Source: an uncultured Cellvibrio sp.
Lineage (GTDB): Bacteria; Pseudomonadota; Gammaproteobacteria; Pseudomonadales; Cellvibrionaceae
Assembly (NCBI GenBank): GCA_946480695.1
Contig: CAMLKG010000025.1
Span: forward strand, 1-64,000
Reading direction: 5' to 3'
Length of the DNA stretch: 64,000 nucleotides
Shown here: piece by piece, positions 1-9,163 of the stretch
Layout of the letters: each line of letters starts with the position of its first letter
Numbering within the stretch: position 1 is the first letter of the stretch
Notes under the pieces: model-generated
What the model saw: the letters and a program-made list of their open reading frames with translations, nothing else
Databases searched by the model: none
What the model was told of the DNA's origin: nothing
Position numbers and translations under genes: made by a program

Positions 1-477
1 TAATTAATAGAAAAAATAACAAATGTAATTAAATGTAACGCGCTGGTTTAAGTGACTAACTTAAAAGATAAGCGAACAAGGATGACGCTTAAACCTTCAA
101 ATTAAAGAAGTTATAATGTGATTATTTCTGTATTTTTTGGTGAATATTCCCATAATGGATTTATTTATTTTCTTTTTCTTGTACTATTCGCAATATTGAA
201 ATGTAATAGATTTATTATCTAGATAAAAATTAAACATACTTTTTGTTTAATTGAACCATACAGATAAATTGAAAGGAAATTCGCTTAATAAGCTGCGTTA
301 TTTAATTTAGCATTTCCGAAAACATCAATTGATAATAAAACCTATGCGATACTGATCATGAAAATAATTATTAATCTTTTCATGTTTATATTCGCCAACC
401 TTGCAATTTCTACGCAATAACACTATTCGTAGCGGCTGGATAGTATCGGCATAAGTGAATGACCCGGGAAATTTACA
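1..477. other. AT-rich leader region upstream of the first locus
   Basis: No convincing gene is visible in these 477 bases. The stretch is strikingly AT-rich compared with the housekeeping part of the window, and several loose sigma70-like hexamer pairs occur (for example TTGAAA at 196-201 with TAGATA at 220-225, 18 bases apart). In such AT-rich DNA these matches carry little weight. The region probably holds the promoter for the dehydratase/ACP/FAAL genes that follow, but whether locus A starts here or continues to the left of the window cannot be seen. Confidence 0.5.
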
Positions 478-963
478 ATGGACAGTTTCGAAATAAAGAA
501 GCACCTACCTCATCGATGCCCATTTATTTTGGTGGATCGGGTTTTACATGTCATACGAAATGAACATATAAGCGCCTACAAAAATATAAGCATGAATGAG
601 GATATTTTTAATGGCCATTTCCCTGAAACCCCCATATTTCCCGGGGTAATGATCGTTGAAGCATTGGCACAGGCATCCGGGATTCTGGTTTCAGTAACAC
701 TTGGCAGGCATGCGAATGATGGAGTCATTTACGTACTGGCAGGCATCGACAAAGTCAGATTTAGGCGCCAGGTTGTTCCGGGTGACCGCCTGCAATTGGA
801 CGCAACTATGATTGGAAAAACCCTAGGCGTATTCAAGCTAAGCTGCACCGCGTCGGTTGATGGTGAGATAGCCTGCACAACGAATATCATTATTTGTGCC
901 GACAGGAAACTAAGTAAGAACAGGCAAAAAACTCAGAATGTTGAATATGAGGATGTGTTTTAG
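478..963 (+). CDS. FabZ-like 3-hydroxyacyl-ACP dehydratase
   Basis: A 161-residue single hot-dog-fold dehydratase, the usual FabZ length, predicted to remove water from a 3-hydroxyacyl chain on a carrier protein in the cytoplasm. The N-terminal LPHRCPFILVDRV segment and the central GHFPETPIFPGV block are FabZ hallmarks. His47 and Glu61 have the 14-residue spacing of the FabZ catalytic pair. It is followed by a carrier protein and a FAAL on the same strand, so it is more likely dedicated to a secondary lipid or polyketide pathway than to primary fatty acid synthesis; the usual lpxD/fabZ/lpxA neighbourhood is absent. No strong ribosome site precedes the ATG. The PKS at 42900-50858 lacks built-in DH domains, so this enzyme could serve it in trans; that is inference. 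The family assignment is firm, the exact substrate unknown. Confidence 0.88.
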   Translation: MDSFEIKKHLPHRCPFILVDRVLHVIRNEHISAYKNISMNEDIFNGHFPETPIFPGVMIVEALAQASGILVSVTLGRHANDGVIYVLAGIDKVRFRRQVVPGDRLQLDATMIGKTLGVFKLSCTASVDGEIACTTNIIICADRKLSKNRQKTQNVEYEDVF

Positions 964-1038
964 ATACATGACGCATGAGTTTTCGCGTCTCCTTCAAGCG
1001 CAAGTGAAAATATTTAGGATTGTATTGGAGAGATGGTA

Positions 1039-1329
1039 ATGAGCGAGCTGGTAGAAGTAAGAAACCAAGTGGGAATGAATGCGGATGTTTGGACTGTCCT
1101 AAAAAACTCGATGATCGATACAGTGCCACAAATCACACAGCATTTAGACACATTTACTTCGAGTTCACGCCTTTATGATATGGGAGTTTCGTCTGTGGAA
1201 ATCTATGAAGTTGTCGGTAGTGTTGAAGATGCCCTGGATATCCTTGTACCCACAGATCAACTTTCAAGGATAAAAACCCTTGGCGAGCTAGGTGCTTTAA
1301 TTCAGGACTTAGTGGAAAACAAAAAATGA
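1039..1329 (+). CDS. Discrete acyl carrier protein
   Basis: A free-standing carrier protein of 96 residues. The phosphopantetheine site is Ser52 within DMGVSSVEI, a variant of the usual DSL motif with Ser in place of Asp before the attachment serine. An ATG also exists at 1033, but the GGAGAG ribosome site (1027-1032) abuts it directly; the ATG at 1039 sits six bases downstream, so I place the start there. The gene lies 75 bases after the dehydratase and 25 before the FAAL, the usual arrangement for a FAAL and its cognate carrier. It probably receives the acyl chain activated by the next gene. The missing Asp makes it unlike the housekeeping AcpP, which supports a dedicated role. Confidence 0.85.
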   Translation: MSELVEVRNQVGMNADVWTVLKNSMIDTVPQITQHLDTFTSSSRLYDMGVSSVEIYEVVGSVEDALDILVPTDQLSRIKTLGELGALIQDLVENKK

Positions 1330-1354
1330 ATAATCAGGGACACAAGAGGCTTAT

Positions 1355-3088
1355 ATGAAATATTACCACCAAATCCCCAACACTCATAAACCACTTTTGG
1401 CAAAAAACCTGGTTGATGTAGTGAAATATCGCGCGCATCATCAAGCGGATGAACTGGCTTATGCATTCATGAATGATGGCTTGAATATAAGCGATAGCCT
1501 TACCTACGCACAGCTTGACCAGGAAGCAAATAAGTTAGCTAGCAAGTTGCGTGGGTACAAAAATAAATCTAAATCTACAACCGCTTTATTGCTATTTCCA
1601 CCAGGATTGCAATTTATTAAAGCATTCTGGGCCTGTCTTTATTCTGGTGTAGTAGCTGTGCCTGCGTATCCGATCTTTAATACTAAAGATATGGCACGTT
1701 TGGCCAAGATTGCGGAAGATTGCCAGGCAAATATAGTATTGACGTCCAGTGAGGGCGAAAAATCCATAGAATTGTGGTTTGCTCAAAATGATATTAAAGG
1801 TATGCAATGTATTTGTATTGATACCATAGCTGCAGACCCGCTCAAAAAAGATACTGATAATGATGAAATAGATGGGTTGGCATTTTTACAATACACATCA
1901 GGATCGACGGGTAACCCCAAAGGGGTGATGGTTACACATAACAATCTACTTCACAACTTACATCAAATTTATACCAGCTTTGAGCACGACTCATCGAGTA
2001 TAGGCGTAATTTGGCTTCCGCCATATCATGATATGGGCTTGATTGGCGGAATCCTGCAACCGGTTTATGGAGGGTTCCCGGTTTACCTCATGTCTCCTTT
2101 TACATTTATTAAGCGCCCACTTATTTGGTTACAAGCAATTGCAAAATATCGAGCGACGACTAGTGGTGGCCCCAACTTTGCTTTTCAACTCTGCGCCAAG
2201 AATATCCATAAATTAAAAGATGCGCTCGACCTCAGTTGCTGGAAGGTAGCTTTTTGCGGTGCTGAACCCATTAGAAAGAATACGCTGGACAATTTCAGCA
2301 ACGTCTTTGCTTCGCATGGTTGGAATAATAAGGCTATATATCCATGCTATGGCATGGCGGAGTCAACCTTAATTGCAACAGGCGGCAAAGCAGGTACACC
2401 GCTTAAGTACATTTCCGTTAATCCGGTAGCGTTGACTAACAATGTCCTGGAAAAATGTGAACATGATAATGCGAGTTCATTAGTTAGCTGCGGCAAAGGA
2501 ACAGACACAAAAATTCTAATTGTTGATCCCGCTACAAATGAAATCAAAGTGGATGGCCAAATTGGCGAAGTTTGGCTATCTGGTGACAGCGTTGCTGCCG
2601 GTTATTGGAATAATGATGCTCTAAGTACTGATATATTTTTGGCTTACACTCGGTGTGGGCAAGGCCCATTTCTTCGCACAGGTGATTTAGGGGCACTGGT
2701 AAATGATGAATTATTTGTTACAGGACGAATTAAGGAACTGATTATAATTAATGGTAAGAATTTCTATCCTACCGATTTTGAACGTTGTGCACAGGATTGT
2801 AGTGAAGATGTCCGACAAGATGCAGGCGCCGCCTTTGCTTGCGAGCAGGAAAATGGCGATCAACTTATCATTGTCCAGGAAGTGAGAAAAGAAAAAATAA
2901 ACTCATTGGATATTGAAAAGCTTTCCCAGTCCATTAAAGACGCAATATATGATGAATTCGGGTTATCCGCTAAAGTTCTGCTTGTAGCCCAAGGTTCCAT
3001 TCCCAAAACATCCAGTGGAAAAGTCAAACGTTTTCAGATGAAAAAATTATATGAAAGCGAAATGATCCAATCCCTGGAACTGGCATAA
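1355..3088 (+). CDS. Fatty-acyl-AMP ligase (FAAL)
   Basis: A 577-residue member of the ANL adenylating superfamily, of FAAL type: it activates a fatty acid as acyl-AMP and passes it to a carrier protein rather than to CoA. The A3 loop YTSGSTGNPKG is near residues 180-190. The run WLPPYHDMGLIGG and the following TTSGGPNFAF are typical of FAALs, and the C-terminal IPKTSSGKVKR carries the late catalytic Lys region. Length matches the family. The start has AGAGG upstream and follows the ACP by 25 bases, so the ACP and ligase are probably co-translated. Codon use is AT-rich, like the two preceding genes. A second FAAL forms the N-terminus of the PKS at 42900, so the window encodes two separate acyl-loading activities. 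Chain-length preference cannot be read from sequence. Confidence 0.92.
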   Translation: MKYYHQIPNTHKPLLAKNLVDVVKYRAHHQADELAYAFMNDGLNISDSLTYAQLDQEANKLASKLRGYKNKSKSTTALLLFPPGLQFIKAFWACLYSGVVAVPAYPIFNTKDMARLAKIAEDCQANIVLTSSEGEKSIELWFAQNDIKGMQCICIDTIAADPLKKDTDNDEIDGLAFLQYTSGSTGNPKGVMVTHNNLLHNLHQIYTSFEHDSSSIGVIWLPPYHDMGLIGGILQPVYGGFPVYLMSPFTFIKRPLIWLQAIAKYRATTSGGPNFAFQLCAKNIHKLKDALDLSCWKVAFCGAEPIRKNTLDNFSNVFASHGWNNKAIYPCYGMAESTLIATGGKAGTPLKYISVNPVALTNNVLEKCEHDNASSLVSCGKGTDTKILIVDPATNEIKVDGQIGEVWLSGDSVAAGYWNNDALSTDIFLAYTRCGQGPFLRTGDLGALVNDELFVTGRIKELIIINGKNFYPTDFERCAQDCSEDVRQDAGAAFACEQENGDQLIIVQEVRKEKINSLDIEKLSQSIKDAIYDEFGLSAKVLLVAQGSIPKTSSGKVKRFQMKKLYESEMIQSLELA

Positions 3089-3108
3089 AACAATTAATTA
3101 AAACTCAT

Positions 3109-5055
3109 ATGAAAACGACAAGTAAACCCCAATCGCACTTTATCGCAATTTTATCAACAGTATTTTCGTTGATGTATTTTTCATCGGAATGTCTGGCGCA
3201 TGAAAATATAGGAAAGGCGCATCACCGCAACTACGAAGCCATTATCGTCGGCAGCGGCTTTGGCGGTTCCATCGCTGCTTATCATCTCGGAAAAGAAGGA
3301 GTCAAGGCGGTCGTTATCGAGCGAGGGCGCTGGTGGACTGTAAAGGATCCCACAACGGATTCAACCTTCGTGAATTTACCCGCGTCTTTTGGTTTAGATG
3401 GCTTACCTTTTGGTGAGCCTGCCAGGGAAACGTCCGCCTGGGTTAGCGATACTTGCGGTGGAAGTATTTATCACACCTTTATCGATGATATGGTCGATTC
3501 AGCGGGTAACCTGATCGCGCGTCCGTTTCCTTGCCCGGTGTCTACCGGATTGACAGAAGTGATAGGAAGTGAGGTCAACCCTTTTGATCGTTCACCCGAC
3601 CTGCGAGCCGAAGGCATTAGCACTGTCGCCGCCGCAGGGGTAGGCGGCGGCTCCTTGTTATATAACGGAGTAGGCTATGCGCCATTGAAAGAGGGCTGGG
3701 ACGCTGCGTTCCCAAAGCACGAACTGCCCTATATGCAATCCATTTGGCGGGAACTCAATTATGGCAAGCATTTTGAAAAAGTATTACGTGTGTTGGCACC
3801 AACGCCAGTGCCGGAGGATTTGCTAGCAACACCATACTTTGAAAGTACTGCAATCATGAGGCAACTTGCACAGTTCGCCGGGTATCCTTTGGAGGATGGT
3901 AGTGTCGGTCCAAAATATCATGGTGCAGTTGTTGCGCCTGTCTCTGTCAACTGGGATGTTGTTCGCGATGAAATTAACGGGAAGAAAGTGCCATCCGTTA
4001 TTTTGGGTGAAGCCTGGATGGGCAACAACAGTGGCGCAAAACATAGCCTTGATAAACCAGACAATTATTTGGGCATGGCGCTGGCTACAGGAAATATAGA
4101 AGTTAAGGCTCTGCATACGGTTAACAAAATTACTTTTGATCCTCGCTCAAAACTTTATCATTTGGAAATTACCCGTACAGATTTAGACTATAGAGTGCTT
4201 GAGCAAATGACATTGACAACGCGTCATTTAATTATGTCTGCGGGCTCGATGGGAACCACCAAACTAATGGTGAGGGCACGAGAAAATGGTGATTTGCCCC
4301 GGCTAAATAAACACGTTGGCACTCGTTGGTCTAATAATGGAAATACGTTGGGCTTTCGTTTCCTGAAACCGACCGTCGATGACCCTTCAAAGACAGTGGA
4401 AGAAAATATTGCCTTAAGCACCCTTGGCCAAGGTGGGACAGCTGGTATAAAAATTGTGAATTATGATGATAAAAAAAATCCCATAGTGTTAGAAAACTTA
4501 CCGCAACGAGTACCGAAATTTTTTTGGGGAAATGAAAGTTTAAGGCCATTTTTGGGTGCGCAATTTAATATAGGCTTGGGTGTTCCGGAAAAATTTGGGA
4601 CTTGGTCTTATGAGAAAGATACTGACACTACCGTGCTTAAGTGGCCAGTCGATGGGGCGATGAATGTATACGCAGGTTTTAAGAAAATTATGGAAGAACT
4701 TCCAGGTGGAGAGCTTTATCTACCAGGTCCTGTTTGTCTTAGTGAGAATGGCTCGACCGGAGCATGTTGTAGTGGTCCGGAACAAAGTTGTAAGGCGGGC
4801 GAAGTGAGGGGGCCAATGGTTGCCAATGCGGCCCAACAATTCACTGCCCATCCTCTCGGTGGTATGCCTTTTGGATTAGCTACCGATTTATATTGTCGTG
4901 TACGCGGTTATCAACATCTCTATGCGGTAGACGGTTCAATTATTCCAGGTGCTGCAGCAGTAACGAATCCATCTGTACTAATTTCTGCCATGGCTGATCG
5001 GTGCATGGCGAAAATTGCCAAAGATATTAAGCGCAACAAACACTGGAGACACTAA
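3109..5055 (+). CDS. Secreted GMC-family flavin oxidoreductase (cholesterol-oxidase-like)
   Basis: A 648-residue glucose-methanol-choline oxidoreductase. Residues 1-30 form a signal peptide (basic start, hydrophobic stretch, cut near ECLAHE), so the enzyme should act in the periplasm or outside. The FAD dinucleotide fold follows at once (VGSGFGGS, residues 47-54). A GVGGGSLLYNG segment and the C-terminal block HPLGG...YAVDGSIIPGAAAVTNPS complete the family pattern and place it near cholesterol-oxidase-type members, which oxidise a hydroxyl on a hydrophobic substrate. It starts 20 bases after the FAAL stop, so it is probably in the same transcript although its ribosome site is weak. A periplasmic oxidase among lipid-assembly and export genes suggests late tailoring of the exported product. 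The substrate is not deducible; it could instead be an independent sterol or alcohol oxidase. Confidence 0.82.
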   Translation: MKTTSKPQSHFIAILSTVFSLMYFSSECLAHENIGKAHHRNYEAIIVGSGFGGSIAAYHLGKEGVKAVVIERGRWWTVKDPTTDSTFVNLPASFGLDGLPFGEPARETSAWVSDTCGGSIYHTFIDDMVDSAGNLIARPFPCPVSTGLTEVIGSEVNPFDRSPDLRAEGISTVAAAGVGGGSLLYNGVGYAPLKEGWDAAFPKHELPYMQSIWRELNYGKHFEKVLRVLAPTPVPEDLLATPYFESTAIMRQLAQFAGYPLEDGSVGPKYHGAVVAPVSVNWDVVRDEINGKKVPSVILGEAWMGNNSGAKHSLDKPDNYLGMALATGNIEVKALHTVNKITFDPRSKLYHLEITRTDLDYRVLEQMTLTTRHLIMSAGSMGTTKLMVRARENGDLPRLNKHVGTRWSNNGNTLGFRFLKPTVDDPSKTVEENIALSTLGQGGTAGIKIVNYDDKKNPIVLENLPQRVPKFFWGNESLRPFLGAQFNIGLGVPEKFGTWSYEKDTDTTVLKWPVDGAMNVYAGFKKIMEELPGGELYLPGPVCLSENGSTGACCSGPEQSCKAGEVRGPMVANAAQQFTAHPLGGMPFGLATDLYCRVRGYQHLYAVDGSIIPGAAAVTNPSVLISAMADRCMAKIAKDIKRNKHWRH

Positions 5056-5278
5056 CGCATGTATTGATGTTAGGCGGGGCTCCAACTGGTTGCGTTTGTT
5101 ATTGATGGGGCTCTACAAACAAATGACGGACGTGATTTTGGTAACCTCTGTTGTTATATTAGCCCAAAAACCTCACTGAATTATTCCATAACTGGTCGCC
5201 GTAACAGGCGCAGACTCTAAAGAGAAAAATCTGTCATTTTGTTGCAGTGATGGATTTTACGTAATAGTAGAACCGAAT

Positions 5279-5893
5279 ATGAATGATATGAGCAACCTGG
5301 TATGGCATGAACGGACAGTCGACAAATCGATGAGGGCGAAGCGCTTTAATCAAAAGCCGGCCCTGATTTGGTTTACGGGTTTGTCTGGTTCTGGAAAATC
5401 TACCTCGGCATGCGCCCTGGAAAAAAAATTATTCAGCATGAATTACAACACCTATTCACTTGATGGCGATAACATTCGCCATGGTTTGTGTTCTGATCTT
5501 GGCTTTAGCGACCATGATCGCAACGAGAACATCAGGCGGGTGGGCGAGGTAGCAAAGTTAATGCTGGATGCCGGGTTTATTGTAGTAGCCTCATTTATAT
5601 CACCATTTGTACGTGAACGAGAGATGGTTCGCAATATGCTCGACCCAGGCGAATTCATAGAGGTCTATGTCAACACCGAGATCAGTATTTGTGAACAAAG
5701 AGACCCTAAAGGCTTATATAAACGAGCGCGTAATGGTGAAATCAGAAACTTTACCGGCATTGATTCTCCCTACGAGCCACCTGAAAATCATGAAATAGAA
5801 ATCAATCCTGGCGAGAAATCCACAGATGAGATAGTTGAATATTTACTGTGCGAGCTTGAGCAATTGAAAGTGATCCAGGCACATGATGTTTAG
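5279..5893 (+). CDS. cysC: Adenylylsulfate (APS) kinase
   Basis: A 204-residue cytoplasmic kinase that phosphorylates APS to PAPS, the universal sulfo-group donor. The P-loop GLSGSGKS is at residues 34-41, followed by the CysC segments LDGDNIRHGL, DRNENIRRVGEVAK, FISPF (the lid serine region) and DPKGLYKRAR. It stands alone, without cysN/cysD sulfurylase genes, between the GMC oxidase (223 bases upstream) and the RND exporter. The cysH gene at 62237 has the iron-sulfur cysteines of an APS-type reductase and should not need PAPS. This kinase may therefore supply PAPS to a sulfotransferase acting on the pathway product. No sulfotransferase is visible in the window, so that role is inferred. An in-frame ATG at 5288 is an alternative start; neither has a clear ribosome site. 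Confidence 0.92.
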   Translation: MNDMSNLVWHERTVDKSMRAKRFNQKPALIWFTGLSGSGKSTSACALEKKLFSMNYNTYSLDGDNIRHGLCSDLGFSDHDRNENIRRVGEVAKLMLDAGFIVVASFISPFVREREMVRNMLDPGEFIEVYVNTEISICEQRDPKGLYKRARNGEIRNFTGIDSPYEPPENHEIEINPGEKSTDEIVEYLLCELEQLKVIQAHDV

Positions 5894-5922
5894 CCATTTT
5901 CAAAATTCATGATACTACTGCA

Positions 5923-5963
5923 AAGTTACCTGAAAAAGTTACCTGAAGAACAAGTTACCTGAA
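5923..5963 (+). repeat. Three direct copies of a 12-base motif upstream of the RND gene
   Basis: AAGTTACCTGAA occurs exactly three times, at 5923-5934, 5936-5947 and 5952-5963 (starts 13 and 16 bases apart), in the 120-base gap between cysC and the RND exporter gene. Short identical direct repeats just ahead of a start codon can be regulator-binding sites or slippage products. No function is proven. Confidence 0.8.
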
Positions 5964-6013
5964 ATGGATAATCGTGTGTGGTTTGAGTATTTATTACGTT
6001 CAATGAGGATATT

Positions 6014-9000
6014 ATGAAACGTTACGCCGAACAAATCGTGGCTTACCGCAAATGGGTAATTGCCATCACTTTACTGATAACAATGGTGCTGGTGGTTTTT
6101 GCCGGGAAAGTCAAGATTGTAATCGATCCTGCTGAACTAGCCCCTCAACATCATCCCTATATCAAATCAACCAATGCTGTGGATGCAGTCTTCGGTTCAA
6201 AATACTTTATGGTCATTTCGGTTACTCCGAAACAAGGAGATTTATTTCAACCGGCAGTATTGGACCCTATCGAACGACTTACTCGCAAATTGGAGCAAAC
6301 AGATGGTGTAGTGAAATCTACTTTAATCAGCCTTGCTGCGCGCCAGGCAAAGGCCATTAAAGGGACTGAAGAAGGTTTTGAGGCTCGCCCGCTATTGAGT
6401 TCGGAAACATTGACTGCCGAAGGATATGCAAATCTTAAAGCGGCATTGCAGAATAACCCTGTCTACATGAACACTATAGTATCTAAGGATTTCCGCACAG
6501 CAGCGATTCTGGTTGAATTGAAAGAGAGGTCAGACGGCTTTCAAAAAATGGTGCAACCCATCCAGGAATTAGTTGATGCCGAACGAAATGCTGATATTGA
6601 TATTGCCCTTGGCGGTAACCCCGTATATCTCGCGCAAGCGGAACTATTTTCGAAGCGTATAGAATTTTTATTTCCGATTGCCATTTTGGTTATTGGTTTA
6701 CTGCATTTTGAAGCTTTCCGTACCAAACAAGGTTTAATCCTGCCATTGGTTACTGCACTTATGGCGGTCGCGTGGGGGCAGGGTTTTATGGGGTTACTAA
6801 ATCGTCCTATGGACATTTTTAACTCTCCAACACCGCTCTTGATCCTGGCCGTAGCGGCGGGACACGCAGTACAGCTGCTGAAACGGTATTACGAGGAATT
6901 TGGGAAAATTTGTCAGGAATCGCCCAGCATTGATAGAAAGCTCGCTAACGACCAGGCGGTAATCCGATCTTTGGTGGGGGTCGGACCCGTTATGGTTATC
7001 GCCGGGGTAGTTGCTGCACTTGGATTTTTTTCACTTCTTGTATTTGATATCGCCACCATTCGGTCATTCGGTGTATTCACCGGCATGGGGATTTTGAGCG
7101 CAGTATTTCTTGAGATGACATTCATACCGGCTGTGCGCTCGCTTTTGCCCGCACCCAAAGACTCCACAATTGCCCGGGAACAACGTAAGCGTATATGGGA
7201 TCGCATTCCGATTTGGATAGGCAAACACATTGTAGAGGCTAAAAAACGTCACCTGCTGTTTGGCGGGCTGCTGGCCTTGGTCTTGTTATCGTTAGTTGGT
7301 ATGAACAAAATTGTTATCGATAATTCGAGTAAAAACTTCTTTGCTGCTGATTTACCCATCCAACAAGCCGACAATTTCCTGAATAACCAACTGGGTGGAA
7401 CAAACAGCATATATATTATGGTTGATGGGGGAGCTGCTGACACGATTAAGGACCCCGGGATACTTAAAGGTATTGAGCATCTTCAACGTTTTGTTGAAGG
7501 GCAACCCCATGTCGGGAAAACCCTTTCCTTGGTTGATTACATCCAGCGTATGCATCAGGCTATGAACGGCGATCAGCCATTAGCGGAAACAATACCTAAC
7601 GATGGGAATTTAATCTCTCAATATTTATTTCTTTATTCAATGTCGGGTGAGCCAGGGGATTTCGACTCCTATGTGGATTATCAATATCAGAAGGCGAAAA
7701 TTACCATTCTGTTAAAAACCAGCAGCAATGTTTATAACCGGGCATTAGTAGCTAAACTTGAAGAAGAAGCAAAAAAGACATTCGATGACCGGGTAGTAGT
7801 GAGTTTCGGCGGGGATGTCACCCAGACCATCGCTTTAACCGATACCATGGTTGAAGGGAAACTTCGCAATATTATTCAAATCGCGTTAGCAATATTTATT
7901 ATTTCGGCCATTGCATTCCGTTCACTTACCGCTGGATTCATTGTGCTTATGCCCTTGGCAATGGCTGTGGTTGCAATTTTTGGAGTGATGGGCGCCTTTG
8001 GTATTCCCCTTAATATCCCTAATTCCCTTATTTCTGCCATGGCTGTGGGTATTGGAGCCGATTATGCGATTTATCTACTGTATAGAATGCGAGAAGAAGT
8101 ACGCTTGGTTAAAGACGGGAATCCAGCTATTCAAAGTACCCTTGCGACTGCGGGTAAAGCCGCATTATTTGTTGCAACAGCTATAGCTGGGGGATATGGC
8201 GTCCTTATGCTTTCAATTGGTTACAATGTCCAGCAATGGTTGGGGTTGTTTATTGTGATCGCTATGGTGGTTAGTGTGCTAATTTCACTTACTTTGGTTC
8301 CCGCATTATTACTTTCCTGGCACCCTAACTTCATTTTTGAAACAAAAAGGCAATCCAGTTGGCGCGTATTCCTGGTGCTTATTATTGGTTCAGCTGTGGC
8401 GATACTGGCTAATTCCGCGGTGCGTTCGAAAGCGGATGAATTGCCTTCAGCCACCGCTATCATGGAAAAAAATTTCGTCGCCACTAAAGTAAAGGATTCT
8501 GAAGGCGCAGCAACTTTTACCCTAACCAATAAAAATGGTGAAAGTCGTATGCGCAAGACACGAGGCTTTACCCGCTTGGCGGACGGTAGCGATGACAATA
8601 TGCGACTAGTACGCTTCCATGCGCCTGCGGATATTAAAGGCACAGCAACCTTATTGCTTGAACACAGTGTTGGAGATGATGATATGTGGGTGTACCTGCC
8701 CGCACTCGGCAAAACACGCAGGCTTGTATCGTCAAATAAAAAAGATAGTTTTGTCGGCACTGATTTTAGTTATGGCGACGTAGTGGGCCATAAACCCCAG
8801 GATTGGTCTCATACCCTTTTACGCAGTGAAAATATCTCCGGTGCAGACTGTTATGTAATTGCATCAACACCCGCAAACGATGCCATAAAAAATAATACGG
8901 GCTATAGCAAACGGGAAACTTACGTGCACAAAGATAATTTTGTTGCTGTGCGCACAGATTTTTGGGACCTTTCAGGCAGACCCCTGAAGAGAATAACGGC

Positions 9001-9163
9001 AGACAACATTCGCCAGGTTGGAAGTAATGGCCGTTACCAGGCATTCATATCCGTAGCGGAAAACTTGCAAACAGGGCATAGCACTCGTATCGAATTTGAC
9101 GAATTTACCGCGGATAAAAATCTCGATGCCTCACTCTTTCGCCCCCAAGCCCTAGAAAAATAA
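6014..9163 (+). CDS. RND/MMPL-family exporter fused to a LolA-like lipoprotein-sorting domain
   Basis: A 1049-residue inner-membrane protein. Residues 1 to about 775 are an MMPL-type RND transporter: an N-terminal membrane segment, a periplasmic loop, a membrane bundle (about 215-375), a second large loop and a second bundle (about 615-775). After one more hydrophobic segment (WRVFLVLIIGSAVAIL, near residue 783) comes a periplasmic domain of about 240 residues. Its core (LLLEHSVGDDDMWVYLPAL, then RRLVSSNKKDSFVG and FSYGDVV) closely matches the free-standing protein at 38244-39038, of the outer-membrane lipoprotein-sorting (LolA-like) type. The extra hydrophobic segment resembles a former signal peptide turned into a membrane linker. 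The stop overlaps the next ATG (TAATG), indicating coupling to the barrel gene. It probably extracts a lipid-like product from the inner membrane and hands it outward; the cargo is inferred. Start supported by GAGG upstream. Confidence 0.87.
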   Translation: MKRYAEQIVAYRKWVIAITLLITMVLVVFAGKVKIVIDPAELAPQHHPYIKSTNAVDAVFGSKYFMVISVTPKQGDLFQPAVLDPIERLTRKLEQTDGVVKSTLISLAARQAKAIKGTEEGFEARPLLSSETLTAEGYANLKAALQNNPVYMNTIVSKDFRTAAILVELKERSDGFQKMVQPIQELVDAERNADIDIALGGNPVYLAQAELFSKRIEFLFPIAILVIGLLHFEAFRTKQGLILPLVTALMAVAWGQGFMGLLNRPMDIFNSPTPLLILAVAAGHAVQLLKRYYEEFGKICQESPSIDRKLANDQAVIRSLVGVGPVMVIAGVVAALGFFSLLVFDIATIRSFGVFTGMGILSAVFLEMTFIPAVRSLLPAPKDSTIAREQRKRIWDRIPIWIGKHIVEAKKRHLLFGGLLALVLLSLVGMNKIVIDNSSKNFFAADLPIQQADNFLNNQLGGTNSIYIMVDGGAADTIKDPGILKGIEHLQRFVEGQPHVGKTLSLVDYIQRMHQAMNGDQPLAETIPNDGNLISQYLFLYSMSGEPGDFDSYVDYQYQKAKITILLKTSSNVYNRALVAKLEEEAKKTFDDRVVVSFGGDVTQTIALTDTMVEGKLRNIIQIALAIFIISAIAFRSLTAGFIVLMPLAMAVVAIFGVMGAFGIPLNIPNSLISAMAVGIGADYAIYLLYRMREEVRLVKDGNPAIQSTLATAGKAALFVATAIAGGYGVLMLSIGYNVQQWLGLFIVIAMVVSVLISLTLVPALLLSWHPNFIFETKRQSSWRVFLVLIIGSAVAILANSAVRSKADELPSATAIMEKNFVATKVKDSEGAATFTLTNKNGESRMRKTRGFTRLADGSDDNMRLVRFHAPADIKGTATLLLEHSVGDDDMWVYLPALGKTRRLVSSNKKDSFVGTDFSYGDVVGHKPQDWSHTLLRSENISGADCYVIASTPANDAIKNNTGYSKRETYVHKDNFVAVRTDFWDLSGRPLKRITADNIRQVGSNGRYQAFISVAENLQTGHSTRIEFDEFTADKNLDASLFRPQALEK

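Noticed and set aside
5923..5963. Possible CRISPR array
   Set aside because: Only three 12-base repeats with 1-4 base spacers and no cas genes.
8221..8760. 179-codon minus-strand frame within the RND-LolA gene
   Set aside because: It is a shadow of a strongly supported coding region and has no family resemblance.
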